DNA of 64,000 nt from Polaribacter sp. (GCA_029245785.1 JAQWOR010000072.1:42097-106096); one strand, 5' to 3'. Positions 18,277 to 27,106 are shown, counted from the stretch's first letter. Notes: a model not told the origin generated them from the sequence alone. Translations and numbers: made by a program.

Positions 18277-18839
18277 AAGTTGTTTTATTTGGGCCTGAAT
18301 CTACAGGGAAAACAACACTTTCCGGGCAGTTAGCACGTCATTATAATACGGTTTGGGCACCAGAATTTGCTAGGACTTATTTGCAAAAAAAATGGAACAA
18401 CGAACGCAAAACTTGTGAAAATTCTGACATTCTTCCTATTGCTATCGGTCAAATGGAAATAGAAAATCGTTTGTCTAGAAAAGCAGATAAGGTATTGATT
18501 TGTGATACCGACTTATTAGAAACCAAAGTATACTCTGAAGAATATTACGGGGGTTTTGTAGATCCTTTATTGGACAAAGCTGCCATTGAAAACTCGTACG
18601 ATTTGTATTTTCTGACCTACACAGATACGCCGTGGGAGGCGGATGATTTAAGAGACCGACCTGAGCTACGACAAGAAATGTTTGACGCTTTTGAAAACGC
18701 TTTAAAAAAATACAACAGGCCTTATATTGTATTAAAAGGAGATAAAAATACACGCTTGCAAACAGCCATCAAAGCCATTGATCACTTAATTGCCAATCGT
18801 AAAGATTTGGTTTCTTTTTCTGATAGTTTAGACTCATAA
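18228..18839 (+). CDS. NadR-like P-loop kinase, vitamin-trapping partner of the PnuC-like transporter
   Basis: A start at 18228 gives 203 residues. The P-loop VVLFGPESTGKTTLSGQLA begins about residue 17, followed by VWAPEFARTYLQKKW and VLICDTDLLETKVY, as in the ribosylnicotinamide-kinase domain of NadR. The nucleotidyltransferase domain of full NadR is absent. It would phosphorylate the imported vitamin to trap it in the cell. Its start lies 49 nt inside the PnuC-like gene in another frame, so the pair is coupled. Whether the substrate is thiamine or nicotinamide riboside is open; the first gene of the set favours thiamine. Confidence 0.75.
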   Translation: MEKELRQSTDFGKNIVKVVLFGPESTGKTTLSGQLARHYNTVWAPEFARTYLQKKWNNERKTCENSDILPIAIGQMEIENRLSRKADKVLICDTDLLETKVYSEEYYGGFVDPLLDKAAIENSYDLYFLTYTDTPWEADDLRDRPELRQEMFDAFENALKKYNRPYIVLKGDKNTRLQTAIKAIDHLIANRKDLVSFSDSLDS

Positions 18840-18850
18840 ACATTCAAAAA

Positions 18851-19255
18851 ATGAATACACAAAACCTCATCAAAGAACTCCATTTTAAAGCAACCAGAAG
18901 TTCGGGTGCTGGCGGGCAACACGTAAATAAAGTGTCGTCTAAAATTGTGTTGTCTTTTGATGTTTCAAACTCCAACGAACTTACTGATAAACAACAAGAA
19001 TTGCTTTGTAAAAACCTCGCTACCCGATTAACAAAAGAACAGGTATTGATCTTGTCTTGTGACGATAGTAGAAGTCAACATCAAAACAAAACCTTGGTCA
19101 TTCAACGTTTTTTAGCGATGATCAAAACAGCGCTTATCCGTCCGAAGAAAAGAAAAGCAACTCGGCCAAGCAAAGCCTCTGTTAGAAAGAAAGCAGAAAA
19201 CAAGCGAAAGCAAGCGTTTAAAAAATCGATGCGTAAAAAACCAGGTTTCGATTAA
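18851..19255 (+). CDS. arfB: Peptidyl-tRNA hydrolase ArfB (YaeJ family)
   Basis: A 134-residue release-factor-like ribosome rescue protein. The GGQ loop is in TRSSGAGGQHVNKVSSK near residue 20, and the basic C-terminal tail (KKRKATRPSKASVRKKAEN, ending KSMRKKPGFD) is the part that enters the empty mRNA channel. It hydrolyses peptidyl-tRNA on stalled, non-stop ribosomes. The last 30 nt of coding sequence are repeated with one mismatch at 19689-19718, encoding an alternative C-terminus ending GLE, which suggests that the original 3' end has been displaced by an insertion. Confidence 0.9.
   Translation: MNTQNLIKELHFKATRSSGAGGQHVNKVSSKIVLSFDVSNSNELTDKQQELLCKNLATRLTKEQVLILSCDDSRSQHQNKTLVIQRFLAMIKTALIRPKKRKATRPSKASVRKKAENKRKQAFKKSMRKKPGFD
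19216..19245 (+). repeat. Direct repeat copy 1 (arfB 3' end)
   Basis: The sequence starting GTTTAAAAAATCGATGCG occurs here within arfB and again at 19689-19718, with 29 of 30 positions identical. The pair flanks the NTF2-like gene. Confidence 0.85.
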
Positions 19256-19647
19256 CCATTCATTTTTTGTAAATATGCTCCCATTTTTTGATGCACCATA
19301 CTTACAGCTTTTAAAGGTCTTATCATTACTTTAATTTCCTTCAATTTTCCTGCTGCTGTAAATTTAATCATATCAACACCTTCAACGGTAATTTCATTAA
19401 TTTCAGTAACAAACTCTAATATTGCATTTTCATCATCACAAACTTCTCTAACATATTTAAAATTGCTGTTTGCAATAATTTCTCTAGCAGCCATTAAATA
19501 CATCCCTACCATAAAACTTCCCTCAATTGGAGTAAAAACTACTGGCGAATATAAAATAGCATTATCGTCTATAAAATCAGATAGGTTTTTATCATTTTTG
19601 TTTTTTACAAATTCATGCCAAGTTTCAAGTCCTTTTAAAGTTTTCAT
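19252..19647 (-). CDS. NTF2/SnoaL-like small protein
   Basis: A 131-residue cone-fold protein (nuclear transport factor 2 superfamily). It begins MKTLKGLETWHEFVKNKND and contains LSDFIDDNAILYSPVVFTP, the usual N-terminal helix and first strand of SnoaL-like folds. No signal peptide. Such proteins can be isomerases, hydrolases or plain ligand binders; no catalytic assignment is possible here. It is antiparallel to arfB and overlaps its stop by 4 nt. It lies between two copies of the arfB 3' end, which suggests arrival by insertion. Confidence 0.7.
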   Translation of the reverse strand: MKTLKGLETWHEFVKNKNDKNLSDFIDDNAILYSPVVFTPIEGSFMVGMYLMAAREIIANSNFKYVREVCDDENAILEFVTEINEITVEGVDMIKFTAAGKLKEIKVMIRPLKAVSMVHQKMGAYLQKMNG

Positions 19648-19688
19648 TTTACTGTTTTTTTAGAATCAAACAAATTTACATAATAAAT

Positions 19689-19718
19689 GTTTAAAAAATC
19701 GATGCGAAAAAAACCAGG
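19689..19718 (+). repeat. Direct repeat copy 2, orphan arfB-like 3' end
   Basis: A second copy of the arfB terminal coding sequence with an in-frame end KSMRKKPGLE and its own stop. No start codon or ArfB body precedes it. It probably represents the former arfB 3' end left behind after insertion of the intervening segment. Confidence 0.75.
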
Positions 19719-19825
19719 GTTGGAGTAAGTGTTTTACAAATTATAACAGTAGTTGTTTTTTTGCTAATAATCGTGAAAAACAACTAAAACGCATTACTTT
19801 TTCACGATATTGAATTGATAACCGT

Positions 19826-19948
19826 GAAAAAACCTTAAATGAATATGCAAAACAAAACAGCATTTCACATACCAACTTAATCAATAAAGCAAAACGACAA
19901 ACTATTGAAGCTTTTTTAGAAAAAGGCGTGTGGAAAATTGGAATATAA
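19826..19948 (+). pseudogene. Orphan C-terminal gene remnant
   Basis: An open frame without a credible start encodes EKTLNEYAKQNSISHTNLIN, then KAKRQTIEAFLEKGVWKIGI and a stop at 19946-19948. It reads like the helical C-terminal end of a larger protein, perhaps a small DNA-binding or antitoxin-like protein. I do not recognise the family. Upstream, 19741-19825 holds repeated CGTGAAAAA and TTTTTCACG words but no continuation of the frame. Confidence 0.4.
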
Positions 19949-19987
19949 AAACAACTCTTTTTTCGCTTCCAATTCAAAAATTCACTT

Positions 19988-19995
19988 TACTTTTG
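19988..19995 (+). promoter_or_regulatory. Promoter -7 box for the thiamine receptor transcript
   Basis: TACTTTTG matches the Bacteroidota -7 consensus TAnnTTTG and lies directly before the TPP aptamer, so the transcript would begin at the riboswitch. The -33 element is weak. Confidence 0.5.
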
Positions 19996-20152
19996 CAACG
20001 TTCTCATAAAGGGGTGCTATTCTATGAAGTTATGAATGTTGAGTTATGAGTTAAAAACTCTGAACGTACAACACTAAACTCATCACTTAATAAAATGGCT
20101 GAGATCACACCCAAAGAACCTGGGCAGGTAATGCTGCCAAGGGACATCGTTG
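19996..20152 (+). ncRNA. TPP riboswitch (THI element)
   Basis: The conserved blocks are in order: GGGGTGC, then GGCTGAGATCACACCC, GAACCTG, CAGGTAATGCTGCC and AAGGGA, closed by P1 arms CAACG and CGTTG. The long P3-side insertion (20020-20090) is tolerated in this class. It precedes the TonB-dependent receptor by about 120 nt and should lower its expression when thiamine pyrophosphate is plentiful. Confidence 0.93.
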
Positions 20153-20154
20153 AA

Positions 20155-20195
20155 TGTTTTTGTCTTTAAAAGGAAACTTTTAATGACAAAAAACA
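20155..20195 (+). promoter_or_regulatory. Long hairpin after the TPP aptamer, probable expression platform
   Basis: The arms TGTTTTTGTCTTTAAAAG (20155-20172) and CTTTTAATGACAAAAAACA (20177-20195) are nearly perfect complements with a 4-nt GAAA loop. No T tract follows, so it is not a standard terminator. It starts 2 nt after the aptamer. Confidence 0.6.
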
Positions 20196-20271
20196 CGCAA
20201 CAACAGTTAATTATTCAATAACAAACACTAGAATAATTACCTCTTTTTATTCGATTTTATTTTTATACAAA

Positions 20272-22653
20272 ATGAGACCGAAATCTTTTATTAAAAAAGC
20301 GAAGACAGTAACTTTTTTAATGGTATTGTTTGCCACCTTAACCGCAAACGCACAAACATTTATGCTTTCTGGAAACGTTGTTGACAAACAACAAAATCCG
20401 TTAATCGGAGCGACTGTAGTTATCCAAGAAATCAAAAAAGGAACCTCTACAGATGTTGAAGGTGCTTTTAAACTCAACCTACCCAAAGGAACCTACACCA
20501 TGCAGGTTTCTTACATCGGGTATCAAACGATTTTTCAAACAGTTTACGGCAACAAAAATCAACACATTACCATTCAATTGGCCGAAGGTGAAAACATCTT
20601 AGACGAAGTGTTGGTGGCTGCTGTTCGCGTAAAAGCAACGGCGCCAGTAACACACGCTAACCTTTCTAAGAAGGACATTGCCAAACGCAATTTAGGGCAA
20701 GACATTCCGATGTTGTTAAACTATTTGCCATCGGTGGTTTCTTCTTCAGATGCAGGCGCCGGAATTGGCTACACCTACTTGAATGTACGTGGTTCTGATT
20801 CAGAGCGCATCAATGTAACCATCAACGGAATTCCGTATAACGATGCCGAAAGTCAAGGAACTTTTTGGGTAAATATGGGCGACTTTGCTTCGTCTACTCA
20901 AAGTTTACAATTGCAGCGTGGTGTTGGAACTTCTACCAATGGTTCTGGTGCTTTTGGCGCCAGTTTAAACATCTTAACTGATGCCATTTCTGAAGAAGCT
21001 TTTGGAGAAATCTCAAACTCTGTTGGTTCTTTTAACACCAAAAAACATACGGTAAAATTTAGTACAGGAAAAATCAATGACCACATTGAAATTACGGGCC
21101 GGTTGTCTAAAATTTATTCTGACGGATATATTGACAGAGCGTACGCGGATTTGAAATCGTACTTTTTACAAGCTTCGTATGTAGATGACAATACCTTGAT
21201 CAAAGCATTGACCTTTGGAGGAAAAGAAAAAACCTACCAAGCGTGGTACGGAATTGATGCCGATCAGTTGGCAGCAGACAGAAGACAAAATCCGTATACC
21301 TACGAAAATGAAATTGACAATTACCAACAAGATCATTATCAATTGCATTGGAATGAAAAATTGAATGCTAATTGGTCTACAAACATTGGTTTAAACTACA
21401 CCAAAGGACAAGGGTATTTTGAGCAGTTCAAGGCCAATGACAAGGTAAGCAAATACAACGGAATTGTAGTGGCTACCAACGGATCAAAAACAGATTTAAT
21501 TGTAAGACGATGGTTGGACAACAAATTTTATGTTGCCAATTTCAATGCCAATTATACCAATGAAAACCTAGACATTATTTCTGGTTTTTCATACAGCAAT
21601 TATACAAACGATCATTTTGGTGAAGTTATTTGGGCAAAAGAGTTTGCGCCTACTGCCAACATCAGAGATCGTTATTATTTTAGTGACGCTAAAAAAACAG
21701 AATTTAGCATCTTCTCTAAAGCGACCTATAAAGTTGGAGAACAACTTACGGTGTATGTAGATTTACAAGGACGATTTATTCAGTACAAAACTGATGGATT
21801 GACGTCTAAAAGAGCGGCTATTGATGTGGATGAGAACTTTCGTTTCTTCAATCCAAAATTAGGAGTAACCTATGCAATGAATTCTCAAAACAGTCTGTAT
21901 TTTTCATTTGCAAGAGCCAACAAAGAACCAAAAAGAAACGATTTCAAAGAAGGGATCAGCACTCATGAAAGTTTGAATGATTTTGAATTGGGTTGGCGTT
22001 TAAAAAGCGAAAAGATCAAGGTTAATACAAACCTATATTATATGGGCTACCAAAATCAGTTGGTATTAACAGGTGCTATTAATGATGTAGGATCACCTAT
22101 CCGAGCAACTAGTGGAAAAAGTTATCGATTGGGATTAGAAGTGGATGCAGACATTAGCTTTTCTGAGCAAGTATCTCTTCGTCCAAACATTGCCATCAGT
22201 AAAAACAGGAATCAAAATTTTTATGCGCCACTAAATGGAAGCATACAAAATTTAGGAAATACGCCGTTGTCATTTTCTCCTGATGTGATTTTTGGAAATA
22301 GCTTTACCTATGCTCCAACTGAGCATTTTCAAGTGGCTTTCTTATCAAAATATGTTGGCAAACAATACCTAAGTAATTTAAACAGCAGTGTCTCTAAATT
22401 AGATGTCTTGAAAAGTTATTTTACAAGTGATTTGAATCTGGTGTATACCATTGAGCCCAACGCCATTTTTAAAGAGGTGGTGCTTACCGCATTGGTCAAT
22501 AACATCTTTGATAAAGAATATGTAGATAGAGGCTATTATTATACTTATGATGATACTTGGTCTTCTCCAGGAGCTACAACAACGGTTGATGGTGCTGGAT
22601 ATTATCCACAAGCTACTCGTAACTTTTTGGTTGGAGTTACGTTGAAATTTTAA
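20272..22653 (+). CDS. TonB-dependent receptor, probable thiamine or precursor uptake
   Basis: A 793-residue outer-membrane receptor. The signal peptide ends ATLTANAQ. A carboxypeptidase-regulatory-like domain (LSGNVVDKQQNPLIGATVV, residues about 35-115) is followed by a plug (DIPMLLNYLPSVVSSSDAG, then LNVRGSDSERINVTINGIPY) and a 22-strand-type barrel ending GVTLKF with a terminal aromatic. The plug residues LNVRGSDSERI are typical of active receptors. The TPP riboswitch in its 5' leader ties it to thiamine demand, so the likely substrate is thiamine or a phosphate ester or precursor of it. It complements the PnuC-like inner-membrane step 2 kb upstream. Confidence 0.88.
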   Translation: MRPKSFIKKAKTVTFLMVLFATLTANAQTFMLSGNVVDKQQNPLIGATVVIQEIKKGTSTDVEGAFKLNLPKGTYTMQVSYIGYQTIFQTVYGNKNQHITIQLAEGENILDEVLVAAVRVKATAPVTHANLSKKDIAKRNLGQDIPMLLNYLPSVVSSSDAGAGIGYTYLNVRGSDSERINVTINGIPYNDAESQGTFWVNMGDFASSTQSLQLQRGVGTSTNGSGAFGASLNILTDAISEEAFGEISNSVGSFNTKKHTVKFSTGKINDHIEITGRLSKIYSDGYIDRAYADLKSYFLQASYVDDNTLIKALTFGGKEKTYQAWYGIDADQLAADRRQNPYTYENEIDNYQQDHYQLHWNEKLNANWSTNIGLNYTKGQGYFEQFKANDKVSKYNGIVVATNGSKTDLIVRRWLDNKFYVANFNANYTNENLDIISGFSYSNYTNDHFGEVIWAKEFAPTANIRDRYYFSDAKKTEFSIFSKATYKVGEQLTVYVDLQGRFIQYKTDGLTSKRAAIDVDENFRFFNPKLGVTYAMNSQNSLYFSFARANKEPKRNDFKEGISTHESLNDFELGWRLKSEKIKVNTNLYYMGYQNQLVLTGAINDVGSPIRATSGKSYRLGLEVDADISFSEQVSLRPNIAISKNRNQNFYAPLNGSIQNLGNTPLSFSPDVIFGNSFTYAPTEHFQVAFLSKYVGKQYLSNLNSSVSKLDVLKSYFTSDLNLVYTIEPNAIFKEVVLTALVNNIFDKEYVDRGYYYTYDDTWSSPGATTTVDGAGYYPQATRNFLVGVTLKF

Positions 22654-22660
22654 GGTATCA

Positions 22661-22916
22661 TGTCAGTTCGAGGGAGGAACGACTGCGGCAATCTCATCTT
22701 TATAGACAGATTGCTTCGGTTTCCCGATACTTATCGGGACTTCCTCGCAATGACACTTAATACTCGAAATTAGAAATGTATTATTTACAGTGAAAACTGT
22801 CATTCCTGCGAAGCCTGTGCTCAACTTAATTGGGTAGCAGGATCTAAGACTTCCTTTTTTATGGATTCCTGTTCTCGATACAATTTTACTTCGTAAAATC
22901 ACTCGAACTGACATTT
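22661..22916. repeat. Dispersed non-coding repeat bounded by TGTCAGTTCGAG arms
   Basis: The left end is TGTCAGTTCGAG and the right end is the inverted CTCGAACTGACA. Inside are GC-richer pieces with short palindromes such as CCCGATACTTATCGGG. The arms match the inner arms of the 17147-17322 element. There is no coding capacity. It fills the gap between the thiamine receptor and ruvB. Confidence 0.7.
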
Positions 22917-22931
22917 TTTTATGAGTAGTTT

Positions 22932-23954
22932 TTAAAAAAGTCCGCCTTGAGTGGCTGGTTTTTGTTTCCCCAAATGCGTGTAGGCAGCTTCTGTAACTTC
23001 ACGCCCTCTTGGAGTTCTTACAATAAAACCTTCTTGAATTAAGAATGGTTCATACACTTCTTCAATGGTTTCTCCATTTTCACCAACGGCAGTTGCTAAG
23101 GTTGAAATTCCGACAGGACCTCCTTTAAACTTATCGATTAGAGTAGTTAAGATTTTCGCATCCATTTCATCCAAGCCTCGGGTATCTACTCGCAATGCTT
23201 CTAAGGCATATTTTGCAATGGTTATGGTTATGGTTCCATCGCCTTTGATCTGTGCAAAATCTCTTACTCTACGCAATAAGGCGTTGGCAATTCTAGGGGT
23301 TCCTCTACTTCTTCCTGCAATTTCTATAGCCGCTTCCATAGAAATAGGTGCTTTTAAAATGGTGGCACTTCGCTGAACAATGGTGGTTAGCAGTTCTTTT
23401 TTGTAATAGTTTAAACGGCTGCTGATGCCAAAACGAGCTCGCATAGGAGCTGTTAACAATCCAGAGCGCGTGGTAGCCCCAATCAATGTAAAAGGCTCTA
23501 AATTGATCTGTACAGTCCTTGCATTTGGACCCGATTCAATCATGATATCAATTTTGTAATCTTCCATAGCAGAATACAAGTATTCTTCTACAATGGGACT
23601 TAACCGATGGATTTCATCAATAAACAACACATCTCTCTCGTCTAAGTTGGTTAGCAAACCTGCCAAGTCTCCTGGTTTGTCTAATACAGGTCCAGAGGTT
23701 ACTTTAATGCCTACATTCAATTCATTGGCTAAAATATGTGCCAAGGTTGTTTTTCCGAGTCCTGGAGGGCCATGAAACAAGGTGTGGTCTAAGGCCTCTT
23801 CTCTTTGATTGGCTGCTTGTACAAAAATCTTAAGATTTTCTATGGCTTGATCTTGTCCTGTAAAATCTTCAAAGGTAAGTGGACGCAATTTTTGCTCTAC
23901 CGCTAGCTCTTCATTAGAAAGGTTGGTATTTTCAGGATTTAAGTTTTCGTTCAT
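22932..23954 (-). CDS. ruvB: Holliday junction branch-migration helicase RuvB
   Basis: A start at 23954 ([11 protein letters not shown]) gives 340 residues, normal for RuvB; an in-frame ATG nine codons upstream is less likely. Motifs: [19 protein letters not shown], Walker [17 protein letters not shown], Walker [11 protein letters not shown], sensor 1 [12 protein letters not shown], and the C-terminal winged-helix [16 protein letters not shown]. It forms hexamers with RuvA at Holliday junctions. ruvA and ruvC are not adjacent. The gene stands alone on the minus strand, bounded by repeat elements on both sides. Confidence 0.95.
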   Translation of the reverse strand: MNENLNPENTNLSNEELAVEQKLRPLTFEDFTGQDQAIENLKIFVQAANQREEALDHTLFHGPPGLGKTTLAHILANELNVGIKVTSGPVLDKPGDLAGLLTNLDERDVLFIDEIHRLSPIVEEYLYSAMEDYKIDIMIESGPNARTVQINLEPFTLIGATTRSGLLTAPMRARFGISSRLNYYKKELLTTIVQRSATILKAPISMEAAIEIAGRSRGTPRIANALLRRVRDFAQIKGDGTITITIAKYALEALRVDTRGLDEMDAKILTTLIDKFKGGPVGISTLATAVGENGETIEEVYEPFLIQEGFIVRTPRGREVTEAAYTHLGKQKPATQGGLF

Positions 23955-24061
23955 ACAAGACAAATATACAAGAAATTCCAATCAATAGGTAAGTTCTTAT
24001 TTCTAAAACGTTCATAGTTGAGCCTTATTTTTTATAAGCTGAAAATTTAAAAAATGTTTGT

Positions 24062-24113
24062 TCGAGCGCAGTCGAGAACTATAGGTGTTTAAATAGGTCT
24101 CGACTGCGCTCGA
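24062..24113. repeat. Palindromic repeat (REP-like)
   Basis: TCGAGCGCAGTCGAGA (24062-24077) and its exact inverse (24098-24113) form a 16-bp stem. The flanks GTTCGAG and CGACCTGACA resemble the TGTCAGTTCGAG family. Apart from this and the terminator below, the 344-nt ruvB-ctaD interval holds nothing I can identify. Confidence 0.7.
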
Positions 24114-24203
24114 CCTGACACTAATATTGGTATTATCGATTTATAAACATGAAGCTATCTACTATAAAAAAAATGCAATTCTATTAAACGACTTTCTAAA
24201 AGC

Positions 24204-24236
24204 AAAAAACCTTTCCAATTCGGAAAGGTTTTTTTT
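24204..24236 (-). terminator. Intrinsic terminator of the respiratory operon
   Basis: CCTTTCC and GGAAAGG form a stem with a short loop and A and T tracts outside. It lies about 60 nt past the ctaD stop on the minus strand. Confidence 0.75.
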
Positions 24237-24297
24237 ATGTTATTCGGTTCCTGCTCCTGTCTACCAATAGGCAGGTTCGTAGCAATGACAGTCAATT

Positions 24298-26067
24298 TTA
24301 AGTAGGTTCTTCTCCGTCTTTTAAAGGAGTTGTTTGCAACACAAAGTCTTCTCCGTGTATGTATTCGCCTTTTTCATCTACTCTACTATAATCGTATGCC
24401 CAACGGTGTACTTCTGGAATTTTACCAGGCCAGTTTCCGTGAATGTGTTCAACAGGAGTTGTCCACTTTAAGGTATTTGATCTCCAAGGATTTTGAGCTG
24501 CTTTCTGTCCTCTGTAAATAGAGATAAAGAAATTGGCTAAAAATATCAATTGTGCCAATCCTCCTAGAAGTGCAAACATGGTAATCACTACATTGATATC
24601 TGACAAATCATCAAACAATGGGAAATTTGTATTGGTGTAATATCTTCTTGGAAGCCCTGCTAAACCGATAAAGTGCATCGGGAAAAACACGCCATAAGCC
24701 GCTGTAATGGTGATCCAAAAATGCCAGTATCCCAAGGTCTTATTCATCATTCTACCATACATTTTAGGAAACCAGTGATATACTCCGGCAAACATTCCGA
24801 AAATTGCAGAAACTCCCATTACCAAGTGAAAATGTGCTACTACAAAGTACGTATCATGTACATTGATGTCTAAGGCAGAATCTCCCAATACCAATCCTGT
24901 CAATCCTCCGGTAACAAAAGTAGATACCAATCCGATGGAGAATAACATGGCAGGGTTTAATTGTAAGTTTCCTTTCCAAAGTGTTGTGATATAGTTGAAG
25001 GCTTTTACTGCAGATGGAATGGCAATTAATAAGGTTGTAAATGTAAATACAGATCCTAAGAAAGGATTCATTCCTGAAATAAACATGTGATGTCCCCAAA
25101 CAATTGTTGACAAAAATGCAATGGCAATAATAGAACCAATCATTGCTCGATACCCAAAAATTGGTTTTCGTGAATTGGTGGCAATAATTTCAGACGTAAT
25201 TCCTAATGCAGGTAATAATACAATGTATACTTCTGGATGTCCTAAGAACCAAAATAGGTGTTCAAACAATACCGGCGATCCTCCTTGATAATGCAACACT
25301 TCTCCACTGATAAAAATGTCTGACAAGAAGAATGACGTTCCAAAACTTCTATCAAAAATCAATAATAATGCTGCAGATAATAATACTGGAAATGATACCA
25401 CTCCAATAATTGCTGTGATAAAGAATGCCCACATGGTTAATGGCATTCTAGTCATTTTCATTCCTTTTGTTCTTAAGTTAATTATGGTAACAATGTAATT
25501 TAATGATCCTATTAAAGAAGATGCTATAAAGATGGCCATAGAAACCAACCATAAGGTCATTCCTAATCCAGATCCTGACATTGCTTGTGGCAAGGCACTT
25601 AAAGGTGGGTAAATGGTCCATCCTGCTGATGCGGGTCCTGCTTCTACAAATAGCGAAACAACCATCAATATACTAGAAATAAAGAACAGCCAATAAGAAA
25701 TCATGTTTAAGAACCCCGATGCCATATCTCTTGCTCCAATTTGTAATGGAATTAGCAAGTTAGAAAATGTACCACTTAGTCCTGCGGTTAATACAAAGAA
25801 TACCATAATGGTACCGTGAATGGTAACCAGTGCTAAATACATATCTGGAGACATTACACCGTCTGTTTGATGCGGGCCTAAAAAGGCTTCAATAATGGTG
25901 AATGATTTTTCTGGCCATGCAATTTGCATGCGAAATAACATGGACATAAACACTCCAATAATTCCCATAAAAATACCAGTTATTAAAAACTGCTTAGAAA
26001 TCATTTTGTGATCTTGACTAAAAATATATTTAGTTACAAATGTTTCTTTATGATGGTGCTCTGACAT
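24298..26067 (-). CDS. ctaD: Cytochrome c oxidase subunit I
   Basis: A 589-residue catalytic subunit of an aa3-type heme-copper oxidase, with about 12 membrane segments. Seen are the WFLGHPEVYIVLLPALG block (Cu-B His and the His-Tyr cross-link pair), WGHHMFISG (two Cu-B His) and HDTYFVVAHFHLVMG (heme a and a3 His), plus the low-spin heme ligand in TIHGTIMVFF. The Tyr in HPEVY marks an A-family oxidase. Last gene of the minus-strand act-cox operon, 31 nt after ctaC. It reduces oxygen to water at the end of the chain. Confidence 0.96.
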   Translation of the reverse strand: MSEHHHKETFVTKYIFSQDHKMISKQFLITGIFMGIIGVFMSMLFRMQIAWPEKSFTIIEAFLGPHQTDGVMSPDMYLALVTIHGTIMVFFVLTAGLSGTFSNLLIPLQIGARDMASGFLNMISYWLFFISSILMVVSLFVEAGPASAGWTIYPPLSALPQAMSGSGLGMTLWLVSMAIFIASSLIGSLNYIVTIINLRTKGMKMTRMPLTMWAFFITAIIGVVSFPVLLSAALLLIFDRSFGTSFFLSDIFISGEVLHYQGGSPVLFEHLFWFLGHPEVYIVLLPALGITSEIIATNSRKPIFGYRAMIGSIIAIAFLSTIVWGHHMFISGMNPFLGSVFTFTTLLIAIPSAVKAFNYITTLWKGNLQLNPAMLFSIGLVSTFVTGGLTGLVLGDSALDINVHDTYFVVAHFHLVMGVSAIFGMFAGVYHWFPKMYGRMMNKTLGYWHFWITITAAYGVFFPMHFIGLAGLPRRYYTNTNFPLFDDLSDINVVITMFALLGGLAQLIFLANFFISIYRGQKAAQNPWRSNTLKWTTPVEHIHGNWPGKIPEVHRWAYDYSRVDEKGEYIHGEDFVLQTTPLKDGEEPT

Positions 26068-26098
26068 ATTCTATTTTTTATGTGTACTTTAAAATATC

Positions 26099-27106
26099 TT
26101 ATTTAATAACTTCTGCTAATGTTGGTTGTTCTGCAAGCCACTCATTAAAAGTTTCTTCTTCTTCTACAATAATTTTCATTTGCATATTGTAGTGAGAGGC
26201 TCCACAAATTTTATTACACAACAGTAAAAAATCAAACTCATAAGGATCTTCTCCTTTTTCTTTACGAATCTTATTAATGACTAAGTTCTTAGCAATTACC
26301 TCTTCATTTTGTCGCATCTCTTCGGTGGTGAATTTTGGTGTAAAACCAAATTGAGTCACCATTCCTGGAACACAGTTCATTTGTGCTCTAAAGTGAGGCA
26401 TGTATGCGGAGTGCAATACATCTTGAGAACGGAATTTAAAAATAACTTTACGTCCTTTTGGTAAATGAATTTCTGTTACCTGTTTGTCATCGGCAGCACT
26501 TAAATCTGTCATATCAACACCCATGGTATTGATTCCTTTGATAAAGTTTACATTTCCTCTTCCTAAGGCATTGTCTTCTCCTGCATAACGCACGTCCCAA
26601 CTAAACTGTTTTCCGTATACTTCTATAATTAATGGATCTTCTGCATCTGATAAATCCATTACATTATTCCATTGCCATAATCCATAGCTGATTAAAACAA
26701 CCAGGACAGCAGCTGGAGTAATGGTCCAAATCATTTCTAATTTATGGCTATCTGCGTAAAACAAGGCTTTGTTTTCTTTTTTACCTCTGTATTTATAGGG
26801 GAAGTAAAAGATAAAAAACTGCATTACAAACTGAACAACACCAATTATCCAGTAGGTAATATCGAATAAAGTATCTTCGTGTTCTCCTTCTATGGATGCA
26901 GATTCTGGTAACAATACAACGTTTAATGCAATCAAACAATAAATCATCAATGCGTAGAATACCGCGATAAAAACAAGAAATAATTTTCCTTGTGTATTGT
27001 TGTCATCATCCGTAGCAATAACACTTCTTAAATTTAAAATTCTAGTGATTTGCCAAAAACTTACACCTATTGCAACAGCTATAAAAATATAAAATAGAGC
27101 TAGCAT
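26099..27106 (-). CDS. ctaC: Cytochrome c oxidase subunit II
   Basis: A 335-residue subunit II with an N-terminal membrane anchor, two further hydrophobic segments and a periplasmic cupredoxin domain. The Cu-A ligands are visible in LHSAYMPHFRAQ and the cluster LLCNKICGASHYNMQM (Cys-x3-Cys-x3-His-x2-Met). There is no fused cytochrome c domain, so electrons should arrive from a separate cytochrome c or directly from alternative complex III. The hydrophobic N-terminus with an extra loop (residues about 30-110) is longer than in proteobacterial CoxB. It lies 53 nt after actF. Confidence 0.93.
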   Translation of the reverse strand: MLALFYIFIAVAIGVSFWQITRILNLRSVIATDDDNNTQGKLFLVFIAVFYALMIYCLIALNVVLLPESASIEGEHEDTLFDITYWIIGVVQFVMQFFIFYFPYKYRGKKENKALFYADSHKLEMIWTITPAAVLVVLISYGLWQWNNVMDLSDAEDPLIIEVYGKQFSWDVRYAGEDNALGRGNVNFIKGINTMGVDMTDLSAADDKQVTEIHLPKGRKVIFKFRSQDVLHSAYMPHFRAQMNCVPGMVTQFGFTPKFTTEEMRQNEEVIAKNLVINKIRKEKGEDPYEFDFLLLCNKICGASHYNMQMKIIVEEEETFNEWLAEQPTLAEVIK

